A stretch of 64,000 bases of DNA from Prosapia bicincta (taxonomy: Eukaryota > Arthropoda > Insecta > Hemiptera > Cercopidae), in the NCBI GenBank assembly GCA_036971475.1, contig JBAIZL010000006.1, positions 62,327,898 to 62,391,897 on the forward strand, given 5' to 3'. The notes beneath the pieces are model-generated. The model did not search any database, was not told where the DNA came from, and saw only the letters and a list, made by a program, of their open reading frames with translations. The translations under genes and the position numbers were made by a program. How positions within the stretch are numbered: position 1 is the stretch's first letter; the number at the start of each line of letters is the position of its first letter. Shown piece by piece: positions 13,440 to 26,800 of this stretch.

Positions 13440-15345
13440 TTTTATCACGGTGTTTTAGCGAGCTACAAACCATGTCATAGTGAGTCACCACCAGGAGGGT
13501 TTCTTTTGCCATGTCTTAGCGAGCTACAAACCATGTCATAGTGAGTCACCACCAGGAGGGTTCCTTTTGCCATGTCTTAGCGAGCTACAAACCATGTCAC
13601 AGTGAGTCACCACCAAGAGGGATCCTTTGGCCATGTCTTAGCGAGCTACAAACCATGTCATAGTGGGTCACCACCAAGAGGGTTCCTTTTGCCATGTCTT
13701 AGCGAGCTACAAACCATGTCATAGTGGGTCACCATCAAGAGGGTTCCTTTTGCCATTTATTAGCGAGCTACAAACCATGTCATAGTGAGTCACCACCAAG
13801 AGGGTTCCTTTTGCAATGTCTTAGCGAGCTACAAACCATGCCATAGTGAGTCACCACCAAGAGGGTTTCTTTTGCCATGTCTTAGCGAGCTACAAACCAT
13901 GTCATAGTTGGTCACCACCAAGAGGGTTCCTTTTGCCATGTCTTAGCGAGCTACAAACCATGTCATAGTGGGTCACCACCAAGAGGGTTCCTTTTGCCAT
14001 GTCTTAGCGAGCTACAAACCATGTCATAGTGAGTCACCACCAAGAGGGTTCCTTTTGCCATGTCTTAGCGAGCTACAAACCATGTCATAGTGGGTCACCA
14101 CCAAGAGGGTTCCTTTTGCCATGTCTTAGCGAGCTACAAACCATGTCATAGTGGGTCACCATCAAGAGGGTTCCTTTTGCCATTTATTAGCGAGCTACAA
14201 ACCATGTCATAGTGAGTCACCACCAAGAGGGTTCCTTTTGCAATGTCTTAGCGAGCTACAAACCATGCCATAGTGAGTCACCACCAAGAGGGTTTCTTTT
14301 GCCATGTCTTAGCGAGCTACAAACCATGTCATAGTTGGTCACCACCAAGAGGGTTCCTTTTGCCATGTCTTAGCGAGCTACAAACTATGTCATAGTGGGT
14401 CACCATCAAGATGGTTCCTTTTGCCATTTATTAGCGAGCTACAAACCATGTCATAGTGAGTCACCACCAAGAGGGTTCCTTTTGCCATTTATTAGCGAGC
14501 TACAAACCATGTCATAGTGAGTCACCACCAAGAGGGTTCCTTTTGCCATGTCTTAGCTAGCTACAAACCATGTCATAGTGAGTCACCACCAAGAGGGTTC
14601 CTTTTGCCATTTATTAGCGAGCTACAAACCATGTCATAGTTGGTCACCACCAAGAGGGTTCCTTTTGCCATGTCTTAGCGAGCTACAAACCATGTCATAG
14701 TGAGTCACCACCAAGAGGGTTCCTTTTGCAATGTCTTAGCGAGCTACAAACCATGTCATAGTGGGTCACCATCAAGAGGGTTCCTTTTGCCATTTATTAG
14801 CGAGCTACAAACCATGTCATAGTGAGTCACCTCCAAGAGGGTTCCTTTTGCAATGTCTTAGCGAGCTACAAACCATGTCATAGTGGGTCACCACCAAGAG
14901 GGTTCCTTTTGCCATGTCTTAGCGAGCTACAAACCATGTCATAGTGGGTCACCACCAAGAGGGTTCCTTTTGCAATGTCTTAGCGAGCTACAAACCATGT
15001 CATAGTGAGTCACCACCAAGAGGGTTCCTTTTGCCTTGTCTTAGCGAGCTACAAACCATGTCATAGTGAGTCACCATCAAGAGGGTTCCTTTTGCCATGT
15101 ATTAGCGAGCTACAAACCATGTCATAGTGAGTCACCATCAAGAGGGTTCCTTTTGCCATGTCTTAGCGAGCTACAAACCATGTCATAGTGAGTCACCACC
15201 AAGAGGGTTCCTTTTACCATGTCTTAGCCAGCTACAAACTATGTCATAGTGAGTCACCACCAAGAGGGTTCCTTTTGCCATGTCTTAGCCAGCTACAAAC
15301 TATGTCATAGTGGGTCACCATCAAATGGGTTCCTTTTATCACGTC
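13440..15345 (+). repeat. 61-bp minisatellite with higher-order structure
   Basis: About 31 units of 61 bp ('gccatgtcttagcgagctac' … 'gtcaccaccaagagggttcc'). Variant units carrying catttattag, caatgtcttag or accatgccatag recur in the same order 427 bp (7 units) apart, for example 13731 and 14158. The unit shares 'gggttccttttgtcatgtctta'-like sequence with the neighbouring 154/155-bp array. Confidence 0.92.
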
Positions 15346-17703
15346 ATGAAGAGTCATCAACAAGTGATTTCTGACGTATTATTTTATGCTAGCAGATAGA
15401 GTATATTAATTAAGCGATAGCAGACTGTTTTAAAATGGCCTTTCACTAATTCAGGGGTTGTCAAAGAGTTGGTGGTCAGGTTGCTTCGGTTACTCATTCC
15501 ATGGCCACTCACTTTCCTAGGGTCTGGATCTTAGCTAAGGCTACCATGGAGTGGATAAGGGTATGTTTCGTACAAATCCGGGCTGAACTACCCGCAAGGA
15601 ATTTCTAGCGGAACAGGAAATTGACCGTTTTCATAGGTCTGGAAAAGCGGGCAAACACGTAGTCCCTGGAAGGAACACTACGTCCAGAGGAAGCCAGGTG
15701 AGCTGTCAATGATTTAAAAGTAAGGTCCTTGGGTTCCTACTCTCTGGTGGCTAGCCTCCGTGGCCACTCTATGCGGGAGTTGTTAGTTTAGGTCTCTTCT
15801 CCTCTTCATTTGGGCTTTCAGTCTGTCTGCAAAAGACATGTATCTCACCACTAGATCTCCCTACTACAGCAGACGTCTCGACCTGTTCTCCAATTTCAGG
15901 AATTAACGTAGAATTAATAGCTTCACATTGTAAGAAAAGTTTTTATGAAGGACAAAAAACTAAAATGGACATGGTGTTTGAAGAGCAAGTCATAAGCTCG
16001 ACCGAATGTCTTCCAGTCACATAGGAGGAGTGAAGAAAGTTAAATAGAACGCAGAAACATAACCTTTAAATTTGAAGATAGGTAATATGGCTGTTACCGC
16101 CTGTGATGATAAAGTAAGAATTGGGAATAATAAATAAGATTAGGTTAAATTGGTCCAAACATGAATCAACCTACTCTCTATCGAGGTCACATGTAGCATG
16201 AGGGATAACAGTATAAGTGTAATTAAAATAATTTCAGTTGCATAATTGTTTAGCCACGTTTGGAAATCACATATTTTCCACATTAGAGATACTTGAGCAG
16301 TATTGTCGTAGCAAATGATGATTGAGCTATAAAAATCCTTAGTTTTAAAAAGCGATCGTAAACATTTGTAAGTTTCATTTCATGTAGGAAATTTTTTTTA
16401 TTATTGTTTTGTATATGTTCCTTCCACTCAGAAGTTATGGCTACATATATTCATGGATTTCATAAATTGCAGCCACACATTACACCAATAAAACAAAACT
16501 TACTATATATTTCGCGTCACAATACGAAACGCATTTCTATTCGGTAATGTTCGGGATGAATCGGATATCAAGTAAGGATTCGTGCTCGTATCTCTGCTTT
16601 AATAAAAAAACTTCCGGAAATGTATTCCAACGTTTTCTTTAAATATATTAATATGTCAGTAATGTTCAATAAAATCTTTCAGCCCTCACAAATTGTGAGC
16701 AAAGGCGAGGTTTGGGAATCTAGAAAATAAATGTATAAATAATTGTTTCTAATATGTTAATGACGTTTTTGTGCAATTGTTTCCTTTTAATTCTTAATTT
16801 CAATAAGTGTCATACAATCCAAGGAATAAATAATTTAAATATGAAGTAAGGTGTAAAATCATTTGTAGGGAGAATGAGAAAAGATGATTAATTGAAAAAT
16901 AGGCTGAGGTCAATTATTATAAAAAAGTCATCATTATGGTAAAAGTACAAAATTAGTGCCATTCCACGAGTCTAATTTAAATATATTCGAAGCTCATTGC
17001 GTTCATATCCGCATGCGAATAAATGTAGATTACGCGCTTGCGCGGTAGAACGTTTAATTTTCCTTACGTTATAGAAATCTGTGTGCTTCTGTATGCAACT
17101 AGATTACATAAACATCTGTTTTGGTTTTTTGTTCAAAATTTACGATATTCCATTTGGTAAGGTTTAAAGAAAAGTTGTAAAGATTAAGTTGAACGTTTTG
17201 TAACAACTAAACGAGTTCAAGTATTTTGTAGGTTATGTAACACTGGCTCTCTATTTCTATACATGATCTATGTTTATTAAACTAGATAGTGTCTAAATAA
17301 TGTTCGTTTCAAACGAGTGACTCGCATTCCAATTAATTCCTAAACAAGTAGATCCCTCCCGACTAAATGAAATGATTCTATGAATCTGATGACCGTATTA
17401 GATGAACGATGACACTTTTGTGTCTCACAAAATCACACTATTGTAGCAGTTGGTTTTAGAGATAACAATCAGTTAGATCATTTTGTACACAGCTTTATGC
17501 AGAGATATTCCCTTTCGATAACTCTAAATCCTTTAAATGTGATTTCCCACATTTTATTTTCATGACTGCATTGATAAACATATTTAGCCAAAATGTTTGA
17601 CTTAGGGTGTTTTCATTTTTTTGTAGTTTAGGAACTATTCGCTGAATATTTGGGATTGAATGAATTATTGTTGTTTTATTCTGCGAAATATTTAGGCTAA
17701 GAT
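15346..17703. other. intergenic region upstream of gene B; GC-richer island 15440-15850
   Basis: 15440-15850 is clearly more GC-rich than its surroundings and reads like a decayed mobile-element body, but all frames are interrupted and I cannot assign it. 15850-17703 is AT-rich and should include gene B's promoter and 5' UTR. I see no convincing TATA box or initiator. An in-frame TAA lies just before the ATG at 17704. Confidence 0.4.
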
Positions 17704-17848
17704 ATGTTAAAAAGACTATTTGTTTTATTTATTATCATGCAAAGGGCTTCCGCGATTAACGACAGTTCTGTGGAGTGGATAGATGCGAAATGGTTCCAAC
17801 CCAAACCTATACCACAAAGTCAGATACAACTAGTCATGGCGTTGCAAG
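17704..17848 (+). CDS. gene B exon 1 (signal peptide)
   Basis: ATG at 17704 follows an in-frame TAA. Encodes a signal-peptide-like start and SVEWIDAKWFQPKPIPQSQI, ending CAA G|GTAAG (phase 1). The leftover G joins GA of exon 2 to make Gly, so the frame is kept. Confidence 0.82.
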
Positions 17849-20800
17849 GTAAGTTCGTACTTTAAAATTATTTAATACTCTTATCTTGTCCTTCATACGG
17901 CAGATTTTAAGGGTGACTTGGGAGGCAAGATCGCCAAGTCGTTTCGGCTGCGAACCCATAGAGAACAGGCTCCCCTTCACGGAGGTTCCGCTACACAGAA
18001 CGGACACCCCTTCACGGAGATCCCTCTACACAAACGGACACCCATTCACGAGGGTCTACCTACATAGAACGGGCCCCCTTCACAAAGGTCCCCCCTATAA
18101 AGAACGGACACCCCTTCACGGTTGGTCTACCTACAAAGAACGGGCACCCCTTCACGGAGTTTTACCAACACAGAACGGCCCCCTTTCACGGAGGTCTACT
18201 TAACAAAACTGCCCCCCTTCACGGAGGTCCCGCTACACAGAACGGGCCCCTTTCACGGAGGTCTACCTACACAGAACCGCACCCCTTCACGGAGGTCCCG
18301 CTACACAGAACGGGCCCCTTTCACGGAGGTCTACCTACACAGAACCGCACCCCTTCACGGAGGTCCACCTATAAAGATCGGAAACCCCTTCACGCAGGTC
18401 TACCTACACAGAATGACCCCCTTCACGATGATCCTCTATACAGAACGGACACCCATTGTCGTCCCTTCACGGAGGTCTACTTATACAAAACGGACGCCCT
18501 TTCATGGAGGTCTACCTACACAGAACGGGCCCCCTTCACGGAGGTCTCCCTATAAAGATCGGACACCCCTTCACGCAGGTCTACCTACACAGAATGACCC
18601 CCTTCATGGTGGTCCTCTATACAGAACGGACACCCTTTGACGCCCCTTCACGGAGGTCCCCCTATACAGAACGGACACCCTTTCACGGAGGTCTACCTAC
18701 AAAGAACGGGCCCCCCTTCACGGAGAACCACCTATACAGAACGGCCATCTTTCACGGAGGTTTCCCTATATATAGAACGGACACCCTTCCACGGAGGTAT
18801 ACCTACACAGAACGGGCACCCCTTCACGGTGCTCCCTCATTACAGAACGGACACCTCTTCACGGAGGTCTACTTAACAGAACAACAAATATACCGCCGGA
18901 CGCAATGAACCAATATTTGTGGGTTCGTCATTATTAGATTCTTCTTGTAATATCTCTGTGGTCGCTTAGTTAGCTAACAAATATACCTCCGGAAGCAATG
19001 AACCAACATTTGTGGGTTCGTCATTGTTAGATTCTTTGTGTAATATCTCTGTGGTCGCTTAGTCAGCTAACAAATATACCGCCGGACGCAATGAACCAAC
19101 ATTTGTGGGTTCGTCATTGTTAGATTCTTCGTGTAATATCTCTGTGGTCGCTTAGTCAGCTAACAAATATACCACCGGACGCAATGAACCAACATTTGTG
19201 GGTTCGTCATTGTTAGATTCTTTGTGTAATATCTCTGTGGTCGCTTAGTCAGCTAACAAATATACCACCGGATGCAATGAACCAATATTTGTGGGTTCGT
19301 CATTGTTAGATTCTTTGTGTAATATCACTGTGGTCGCTTAGTCAGCTAACAAATATACCACCGGATGCAATGAACCAACATTTGTGGGTTCGTCATTGTT
19401 AGATTCTTTGTGTAATATCTCTGTGGTCGCTTAGTCAGCTAACAAATATACCACCGGACGCAATGAACCAACATTTGTGGGTTCGTCATTGTTAGATTCT
19501 TCGTGTAATATCTCTGCGGTCGCTTAGTCAGCTAACAAATATACCACCGGATGCAATGAACCAACATTTGTGGGTTCGTCATTGTTAGATTCTTTGTGTA
19601 ATATCTCTGTGGTCGCTTAGTCAGCTAACAAATATACCACCGGATGCAATGAACCAACATTTGTGGGTTCGTCATTGTTAGATTCTTCGTGTAATATCTC
19701 TGCGGTCGCTTAGTCAGCTAACAAATATACCACCGGATGCAATGAACCAACATTTGTGGGTTCGTCATTGTTAGATTCTTTGTGTAATATCTCTGTGGTC
19801 GCTTAGTCAGCTAACAAATATACCACCGGACGCAATGAACCAACATTTGTGGGTTCGTCATTGTTAGATTCTTCGTGTAATATCTCTGCGGTCGCTTAGT
19901 CAGCTAACAAATATACCACCGGATGCAATGAACCAACATTTGTGGGTTCGTCATTGTTAGATTCTTTGTGTAATATCTCTGTGGTCGCTTAGTCAGCTAA
20001 CAAATATACCACCGGATGCAATGAACCAACATTTGTGGGTTCGTCATTGTTAGATTCTTCGTGTAATATCTCTGTGGTCGCTTAGTCAGCTAACAAATAT
20101 ACCGCCGGATGCAATGAACCAACATTTGTGGGTTCGTCATTATTAGATTCTTCGTGTAATATCTCTGCGGTCGCTTAGTCAGCTAACAAATATACCACCG
20201 GATGCAATGAACCAACATTTGTGGGTTCGTCATTATTAGATTCTTCGTGTAATAACTCTGTGGTCGCTTAGTCAGCTAACAAATATACCACCGGATGCAA
20301 TGAACCAACATTTGTGGGTTCGTCATTATTAGATTCTTCGTGTAATATCTCTGCGGTCGCTTAGTCAGCTAACAAATATACCACCGGATGCAATGAACCA
20401 ACATTTGTGGGTTCGTCATTATTAGATTCTTCGTGTAATATCTCTGCGGTCGCTTAGTCAGCTAACAAATATACCACCGGATGCAATGAACCAACATTTG
20501 TGGGTTCGTCATTATTAGATTCTTCGTGTAATAACTCTGTGGTCGCTTAGTCAGCTAACAAATATACCACCGGATGCAATGAACCAACATTTGTGGGTTC
20601 GTCATTATTAGATTCTTCGTGTAATATCTCTGCGGTCGCTTAGTCAGCTAACAAATATACCACCGGATGCAATGAACCAACATTTGTGGGTTCGTCATTA
20701 TTAGATTCTTCGTGTAATATCTCTGCGGTCGCTTAGTCAGCTAACAAATATACCACCGGATGCAATGAACCAACATTTGTGGGTTCGTCATTATTAGATT

Positions 20801-23800
20801 CTTCGTGTAATATCTCTGCGGTCGCTTAGTCAGCTAACAAATATACCACCGGATGCAATGAACCAACATTTGTGGGTTCGTCATTATTAGATTCTTCGTG
20901 TAATAACTCTGTGGTCGCTTAGTCAGCTAACAAATATACCACCGGATGCAATGAACCAACATTTGTGGGTTCGTCATTGTTAGATTCTTCGTGTAATAAC
21001 TCTGTGGTCGCTTAGTCAGCTAACAAATATACCACCGGATGCAATGAACCAACATTTGTGGGTTCGTCATTATTAGATTCTTCGTGTAATAACTCTGTGG
21101 TCGCTTAGTCAGCTAACAAATATACCACCGGATGCAATGAACCAACATTTGTGGGTTCGTCATTGTTAGATTCTTCGTGTAATAACTCTGTGGTCGCTTA
21201 GTCAGCTAACAAATATACCACCGGATGCAATGAACCAACATTTGTGGGTTCGTCATTATTAGATTCTTCGTGTAATAACTCTGTGGTCGCTTAGTCAGCT
21301 AACAAATATACCACCGGATGCAATGAACCAACATTTGTGGGTTCGTCATTGTTAGATTCTTCGTGTAATAACTCTGTGGTCGCTTAGTCAGCTAACAAAT
21401 ATACCACCGGATGCAATGAACCAACATTTGTGGGTTCGTCATTGTTAGATTCTTCGTGTAATATCTCTGCGGTCGCTTAGTCAGCTAACAAATATACCAC
21501 CGGATGCAATGAACCAACATTTGTGGGTTCGTCATTATTAGATTCTTCGTGTAATAACTCTGTGGTCGCTTAGTCAGCTAACAAATATACCACCGGATGC
21601 AATGAACCAACATTTGTGGGTTCGTCATTATTAGATTCTTCGTGTAATAACTCTGTGGTCGCTTAGTCAGCTAACAAATATACCACCGGATGCAATGAAC
21701 CAACATTTGTGGGTTCGTCATTATTAGATTCTTCGTGTAATATCTCTGCGGTCGCTTAGTCAGCTAACAAATATACCACCGGATGCAATGAACCAACATT
21801 TGTGGGTTCGTCATTATTAGATTCTTCGTGTAATAACTCTGCGGTCGCTTAGTCAGCTAACAAATATACCACCGGATGCAATGAACCAACATTTGTGGGT
21901 TCGTCATTATTAGATTCTTCGTGTAATATCTCTGCGGTCGCTTAGTCAGCTAACAAATATACCACCGGATGCAATGAACCAACATTTGTGGGTTCGTCAT
22001 TATTAGATTCTTCGTGTAATAACTCTGTGGTCGCTTAGTCAGCTAACAAATATACCGCCGGACGCAATGAACCGTAAAGTTGATTTTACAAGATAATCTG
22101 CATGTAGAACATTAATGTTTAGCGTAAAATAGGTAAGACTTACAAGAACAACGAAACTCATTACAAAACCTATCTATACTATTGTCTATCCATTTTGGGA
22201 CGGCGGGTAAAAGATTAAGTCACCGCCCGAGCTCCCAACAATAGCTTGTGTCAGGCGCTCGGCGGCCGGCCGCCCGCGCCAATGAGGCGTAAAAAGCACT
22301 CCACTCCAAAATATTATCACATAAAAGTAAGCGTATTTTTTAATTTTTTATTACAGTTTTGATGTCTACGTGTGATTTCATGAAAAACTAGTCCAAACAC
22401 GACGGAGTTATGTCAATTAGTAAAATTAGTGGTTACAAAAAATTGTATTTGGCCTTATTTAACTTTTTAACTTTATTTATTGGCATAAAATCAAACCAAA
22501 TCAAATAGAATAAATACAATTTATTATCATAAAACAGTATTGTTATACAGTTTGTTAATATTAAAAGAATATTTACATATATGACTCAATATGTTTATAA
22601 ACGCAACTCGTTATTAAATATAGGCTACAAATTAAATAAAATCAAATCAATACAATTTATTATCTTATAACAGGATTGTTATACAGGACGTTAATAATTA
22701 AATTATATCTCCATTTACAGAATATTTACATAGTCGAAACACGTCGGAGTTAGGTCGACGGCTATTAGCTACATTTAGAAATGCAGTTCATTAGCCTTTG
22801 CACGTAACCCAAACGCTACGTGAGTGACTCATATAATGGATATTCCAGCGTGACTCATGCGTTACTCATTTGAACTGGACAGGCCAACAGGCACTCGCTT
22901 TAGAGAGCTAGTCGGTGCGTATCAGTATAAGTGGTTACACCTTTTTAGTGCTGTGTTCGATATGAGTTCTAAAAAACGTGAAGTTTTACATACGCAAGCA
23001 AGAACAATGATTGCTTCCGTACTTCATTATTTTGAAAAAGAGAAGAACAACGGAGGTCCACTGATTGAGGTCAGGAAAGTGATGCAGAGAGCAGCTGACG
23101 CGTGTGGAATATCTTTAAGGTGTAGAGCGTGTAAAGGCTGAAATCAAGAAATCGCTTGAAACTCAAGACTTGTGTAACGTTCGCAGATTGGAAAATTAAT
23201 CGACGCAGATTGGAAAAATGAAAGGCTAGATGAATCATCCGTAGAACAGTTCATCATAAGTTTGGCTCCTGACGACTCCGATGGACAAGAGGAATCCGAC
23301 TACGACAGCGAAGAAGATGACATCGGTTGTGCTTCTCTGGAGTAAAGTCGGAGAAAGAAGAGAAGAGAGAAGAGAAAAAGAGAGAATGAGTTAGGTTAGT
23401 AAAAATATTGTACCCTATATGTAAATATTCCGTAAATCAATAACTTTTAATGTATAACAATTAATGTTTTGATTCGATTTGGTTTAATTTGTATATTTAA
23501 TAACGAGTTGAGTTTCTAAAAATATTGTTTCGTGTATGTAAATGTTCTGTAAATATATACATCATTTTCAATTATTAATATCCTGCATAAAAATAGTGTT
23601 TTATGATAATAAATTGTATTAATTTTATTTGACTTGGTTTTATTTGATACCAATAAATGAAGTTATTATAAATTTTAATTATTAATGTCCCGTATAACAA
23701 TCCTGTTATAAGATAATAAATTATTTTGATTTGATTAGGTTTAATTTGTAGCCTATATTTAATAACGAGTAGCGTTTATAAACATATTGAGTGCTATATG

Positions 23801-26800
23801 TAAATATTCTTTTAATATTAACAAACTGTATAACAATACTGTTTTATGATAATAAATTGTATTTATTCTATTTGATTTGGTTTGATTTTATGCCAATAAA
23901 TAAAGTTAAAAAGTTAAATAAGGCCAAATACAATTTTTTGCAACCACTAATTTTACTAATTGACATAACTCCGTCGTGTTTGGACTAGTTTTTCATGAAA
24001 TCACACGTAGACATCAAAACTGTAATAAAAAATTAAAAAATACGCTTACTTTTATGTGATAATATTTTGGAGTGGAGTGCTTTTTACGCCTCATTAGCGC
24101 GGGCGGCCGGCCGCCGAGCGCCTGACCCAAGCTATTGTTGGGAGCTCGGGCGGTGACTTAATCTTTTACCCGCCGTCCCAAAATGGATAGATTATAAGAA
24201 TAATTGTATATTTGTTATCTTTATGTGCAATAATTATAGTAGAAGTAAATCAAATAGAATTAGGGTTAAAAAAGGAACAAAATTATCTCCTGATATGGGG
24301 AATTGGGAAAATTATATTTTAGCTTGTCCATGGTCAGGAGTAGCCAGGTGTCTATCCAGGTGTATATAAGTATAAAAGTATAGTTGTATCTGGTCCAGGC
24401 AATGATCTGCTGAAGATATTAGCAGTGCTATGGTAGCCGAAAAACTCAGTTCCATGCCTGAAGCCGCTTCAGTAATGATAAGAAGTGACTTGTAATAGCC
24501 TTTGGGTGTCTGCATCTAGTTTGGAGTACTTTGTATTTAGGGCAAGTTTTAGTTATTAGCCTTAAAGTATATTTACACAGATTACTGGCCCTGATTTCTC
24601 ATATCTACTCACCTGACCTCGCATGTCTACTCACTTAACTCTGCATTTCTACACACCTGACCTCGCACATTCACTCACCTGACCTCGCATATTCACTCAC
24701 CTGACCTTGAATATCTACTCACCTGACCTTGAATATCTACTCACCTGACCTCACATATCTTCTCACCTGACCTCGCATATCTACTTACGTGACCTCACAT
24801 ATTTACACACCTGACCTCGCATATTCACTCACCTGACCTCGCATATCTACTCACCTGACCACACATATCTACTCCCCTGACCTCGCATATCTACACATCA
24901 GATCTCACATATCTACTCCCCTGACCTCGCATATCTACTCACGTGACTACTCACCCACGTGTGTTACTTTTTCTAGGAGCATGGCATATTAGGACGATGA
25001 CTATCATGAATTTAATGAAAAAGGTGGACAGGAAGAAATTCGTGTTATATACTCCATATTACTACGATCAGAGCCAAGACCTGGCCCCCGGCTCCACTTC
25101 CAGTGCGCCACACACGGTTAGACATTTCTCTATAATAAGCATGACATGCCGGTTGTAAAATATAACGAGGTACAGGTAAATGTCAAGTTGAGAATGCATG
25201 ATTTAGTGCTCAGGCCAATGCTCTGTTTTAAGTTGAACTTGGGTAAGCTTCTAGAAATATATTAAAACTTTTCCTGACCTACCCTTAAGTTAAAAGTTTT
25301 GAAACAATAGACACTTATCATCCACTTTACTACAGAACAAACTTTTTAAAATCAACATTATTTTACAACACAACGGACTACAATATAGGCTACTACAAAC
25401 CAATAATCTAATGTTACAATACACCCGTGTTGCAATATACCTATATTACAATTATACCTATGTTACACTATATACCTGTTACAATATACCTATGTTACAC
25501 TATACCCATGTTACAACATACTTATCCTACTCTATACCCATGTTGCAATATTCCCATGTTACAATGTACCTATGTTACACTATAACCACGTTACAATGTA
25601 CCTATGTTACAATACACCTTGGTTACAATATACCTATGTTACACTATAACTATGTTACAATATACCTATGTTACACTATAACCATGGTACAATATACCCG
25701 TTTCACTATAACAATGTTACAATATACCTATTGCAGCGGCCAGAATGTCCGATGCAAAGAATCAGGGTAATTGTACAGAATACCAGAATCAAACCTAACC
25801 TGATTAAATAATTGGCTAAATTTATATGTAAAAATTTTAAAGCATTATAATAATAATAATATTAAAACTAGGGTAAATAATAATAAAATGAAGAAAATTA
25901 GAAATAACTTTAGACTTAAAAAAACATAAATTATAATCAATAAGAAAAATTATCACTTCAAAATGGATAGCCTAAATTATGTATACAAAAAAGACGGTAA
26001 TTGTGTAGTATAACAAACTCGTCCTAGATGCCGGCTATTAAAATAATTGTACTTAAATATAATCAGGAATAAAGAATGTAAATTTATAAGATGTGAGGAA
26101 AGTAAATTAGGCCTAGCTAGGGAAAATAGTATTTATGTAAAAGTAAAGATTAAATGTTAAAATGTAATAGCCTAGAAATTAGGTTATACTAGAAGCAGTC
26201 ATATTTGATTCCGGAAAAATCCGCCTAGGGTATTGATTATAAATCTTGTCACTACGAAACGAAAGCGCTACAGTCGAACTTTGGATTAGGAATTTTAAAA
26301 AGTAAATTAAATTAAATAAGAAGAAATCAAGTCAAATACGTTATTAAATAAAAGGTAAAAATGGAAAGGACACATCAGAATACAGAAACGCCTTTTACAA
26401 AAAGTGAAACTAATCTTAGTTCAGAATTTCCGAACAAACAAAGTCAATTGCCATGGCAACGGCTTTCTGATTGGTCAAAAGTTGAAAAATGGATACTATG
26501 AGGTGGGAAGTTTGAAATTGGAGAAGACGGGCTTCACAAAAGAGACGCTATCCAGAATTAGAATGCATTAGGCTCTCAAGGCGGGCAGACGTATTTTAGT
26601 ACCATGCGACCAGGACAAGAAAAAATGTGCTAGAAACAGAGTAAAAAGTGCTACGATGTGATCAGGGGAAGGAAGATATATATGAGCAAGGGCTCATATA
26701 TACCCAGAACAAAATTTCGACCACCAAAAAGCAAAATTAAAGAAAATAAGAAGATTAAACGAAATTATGGAGAGACGCCTACCTACCAAGACCCTTGAAG

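Larger units (their letters stand above)
22189..24187 (+). mobile_element. 2-kb DNA transposon with ~510-bp terminal inverted repeats, internally deleted
   Basis: Inverted arms 22189-22704 and 23676-24187 begin with TCCATTTTGGGACGGCGGG and its complement, flanked by TA on both sides (22187-22188, 24188-24189). The arms include a GC-rich block (…ggcggccggccgcccgcg) and an AT-rich part with ~130-bp subrepeats; extra subrepeats lie at 23400-23670 on the right only. Between the arms are transposase remnants (next two entries). TA target site and helix-turn-helix/DDE-type remnants suggest the Tc1/mariner-IS630 group; the superfamily call is moderate. It lies inside intron 1 of gene B. Confidence 0.85.

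Noticed and set aside
15440..15850. GC-richer stretch as a gene
   Set aside because: All frames interrupted; perhaps a transposon relic but no motif identifies it.
18122..18908. 150-172 codon frames with 'HGGLPTQNG' repeats
   Set aside because: By-products of the GC-rich 34-38 bp minisatellite; unit length varies, so the frame wanders.
22857..23141. A host gene of 94 codons
   Set aside because: It lies between the long inverted repeats and reads as the N-terminal part of a transposase; the better start is ATG 22962.
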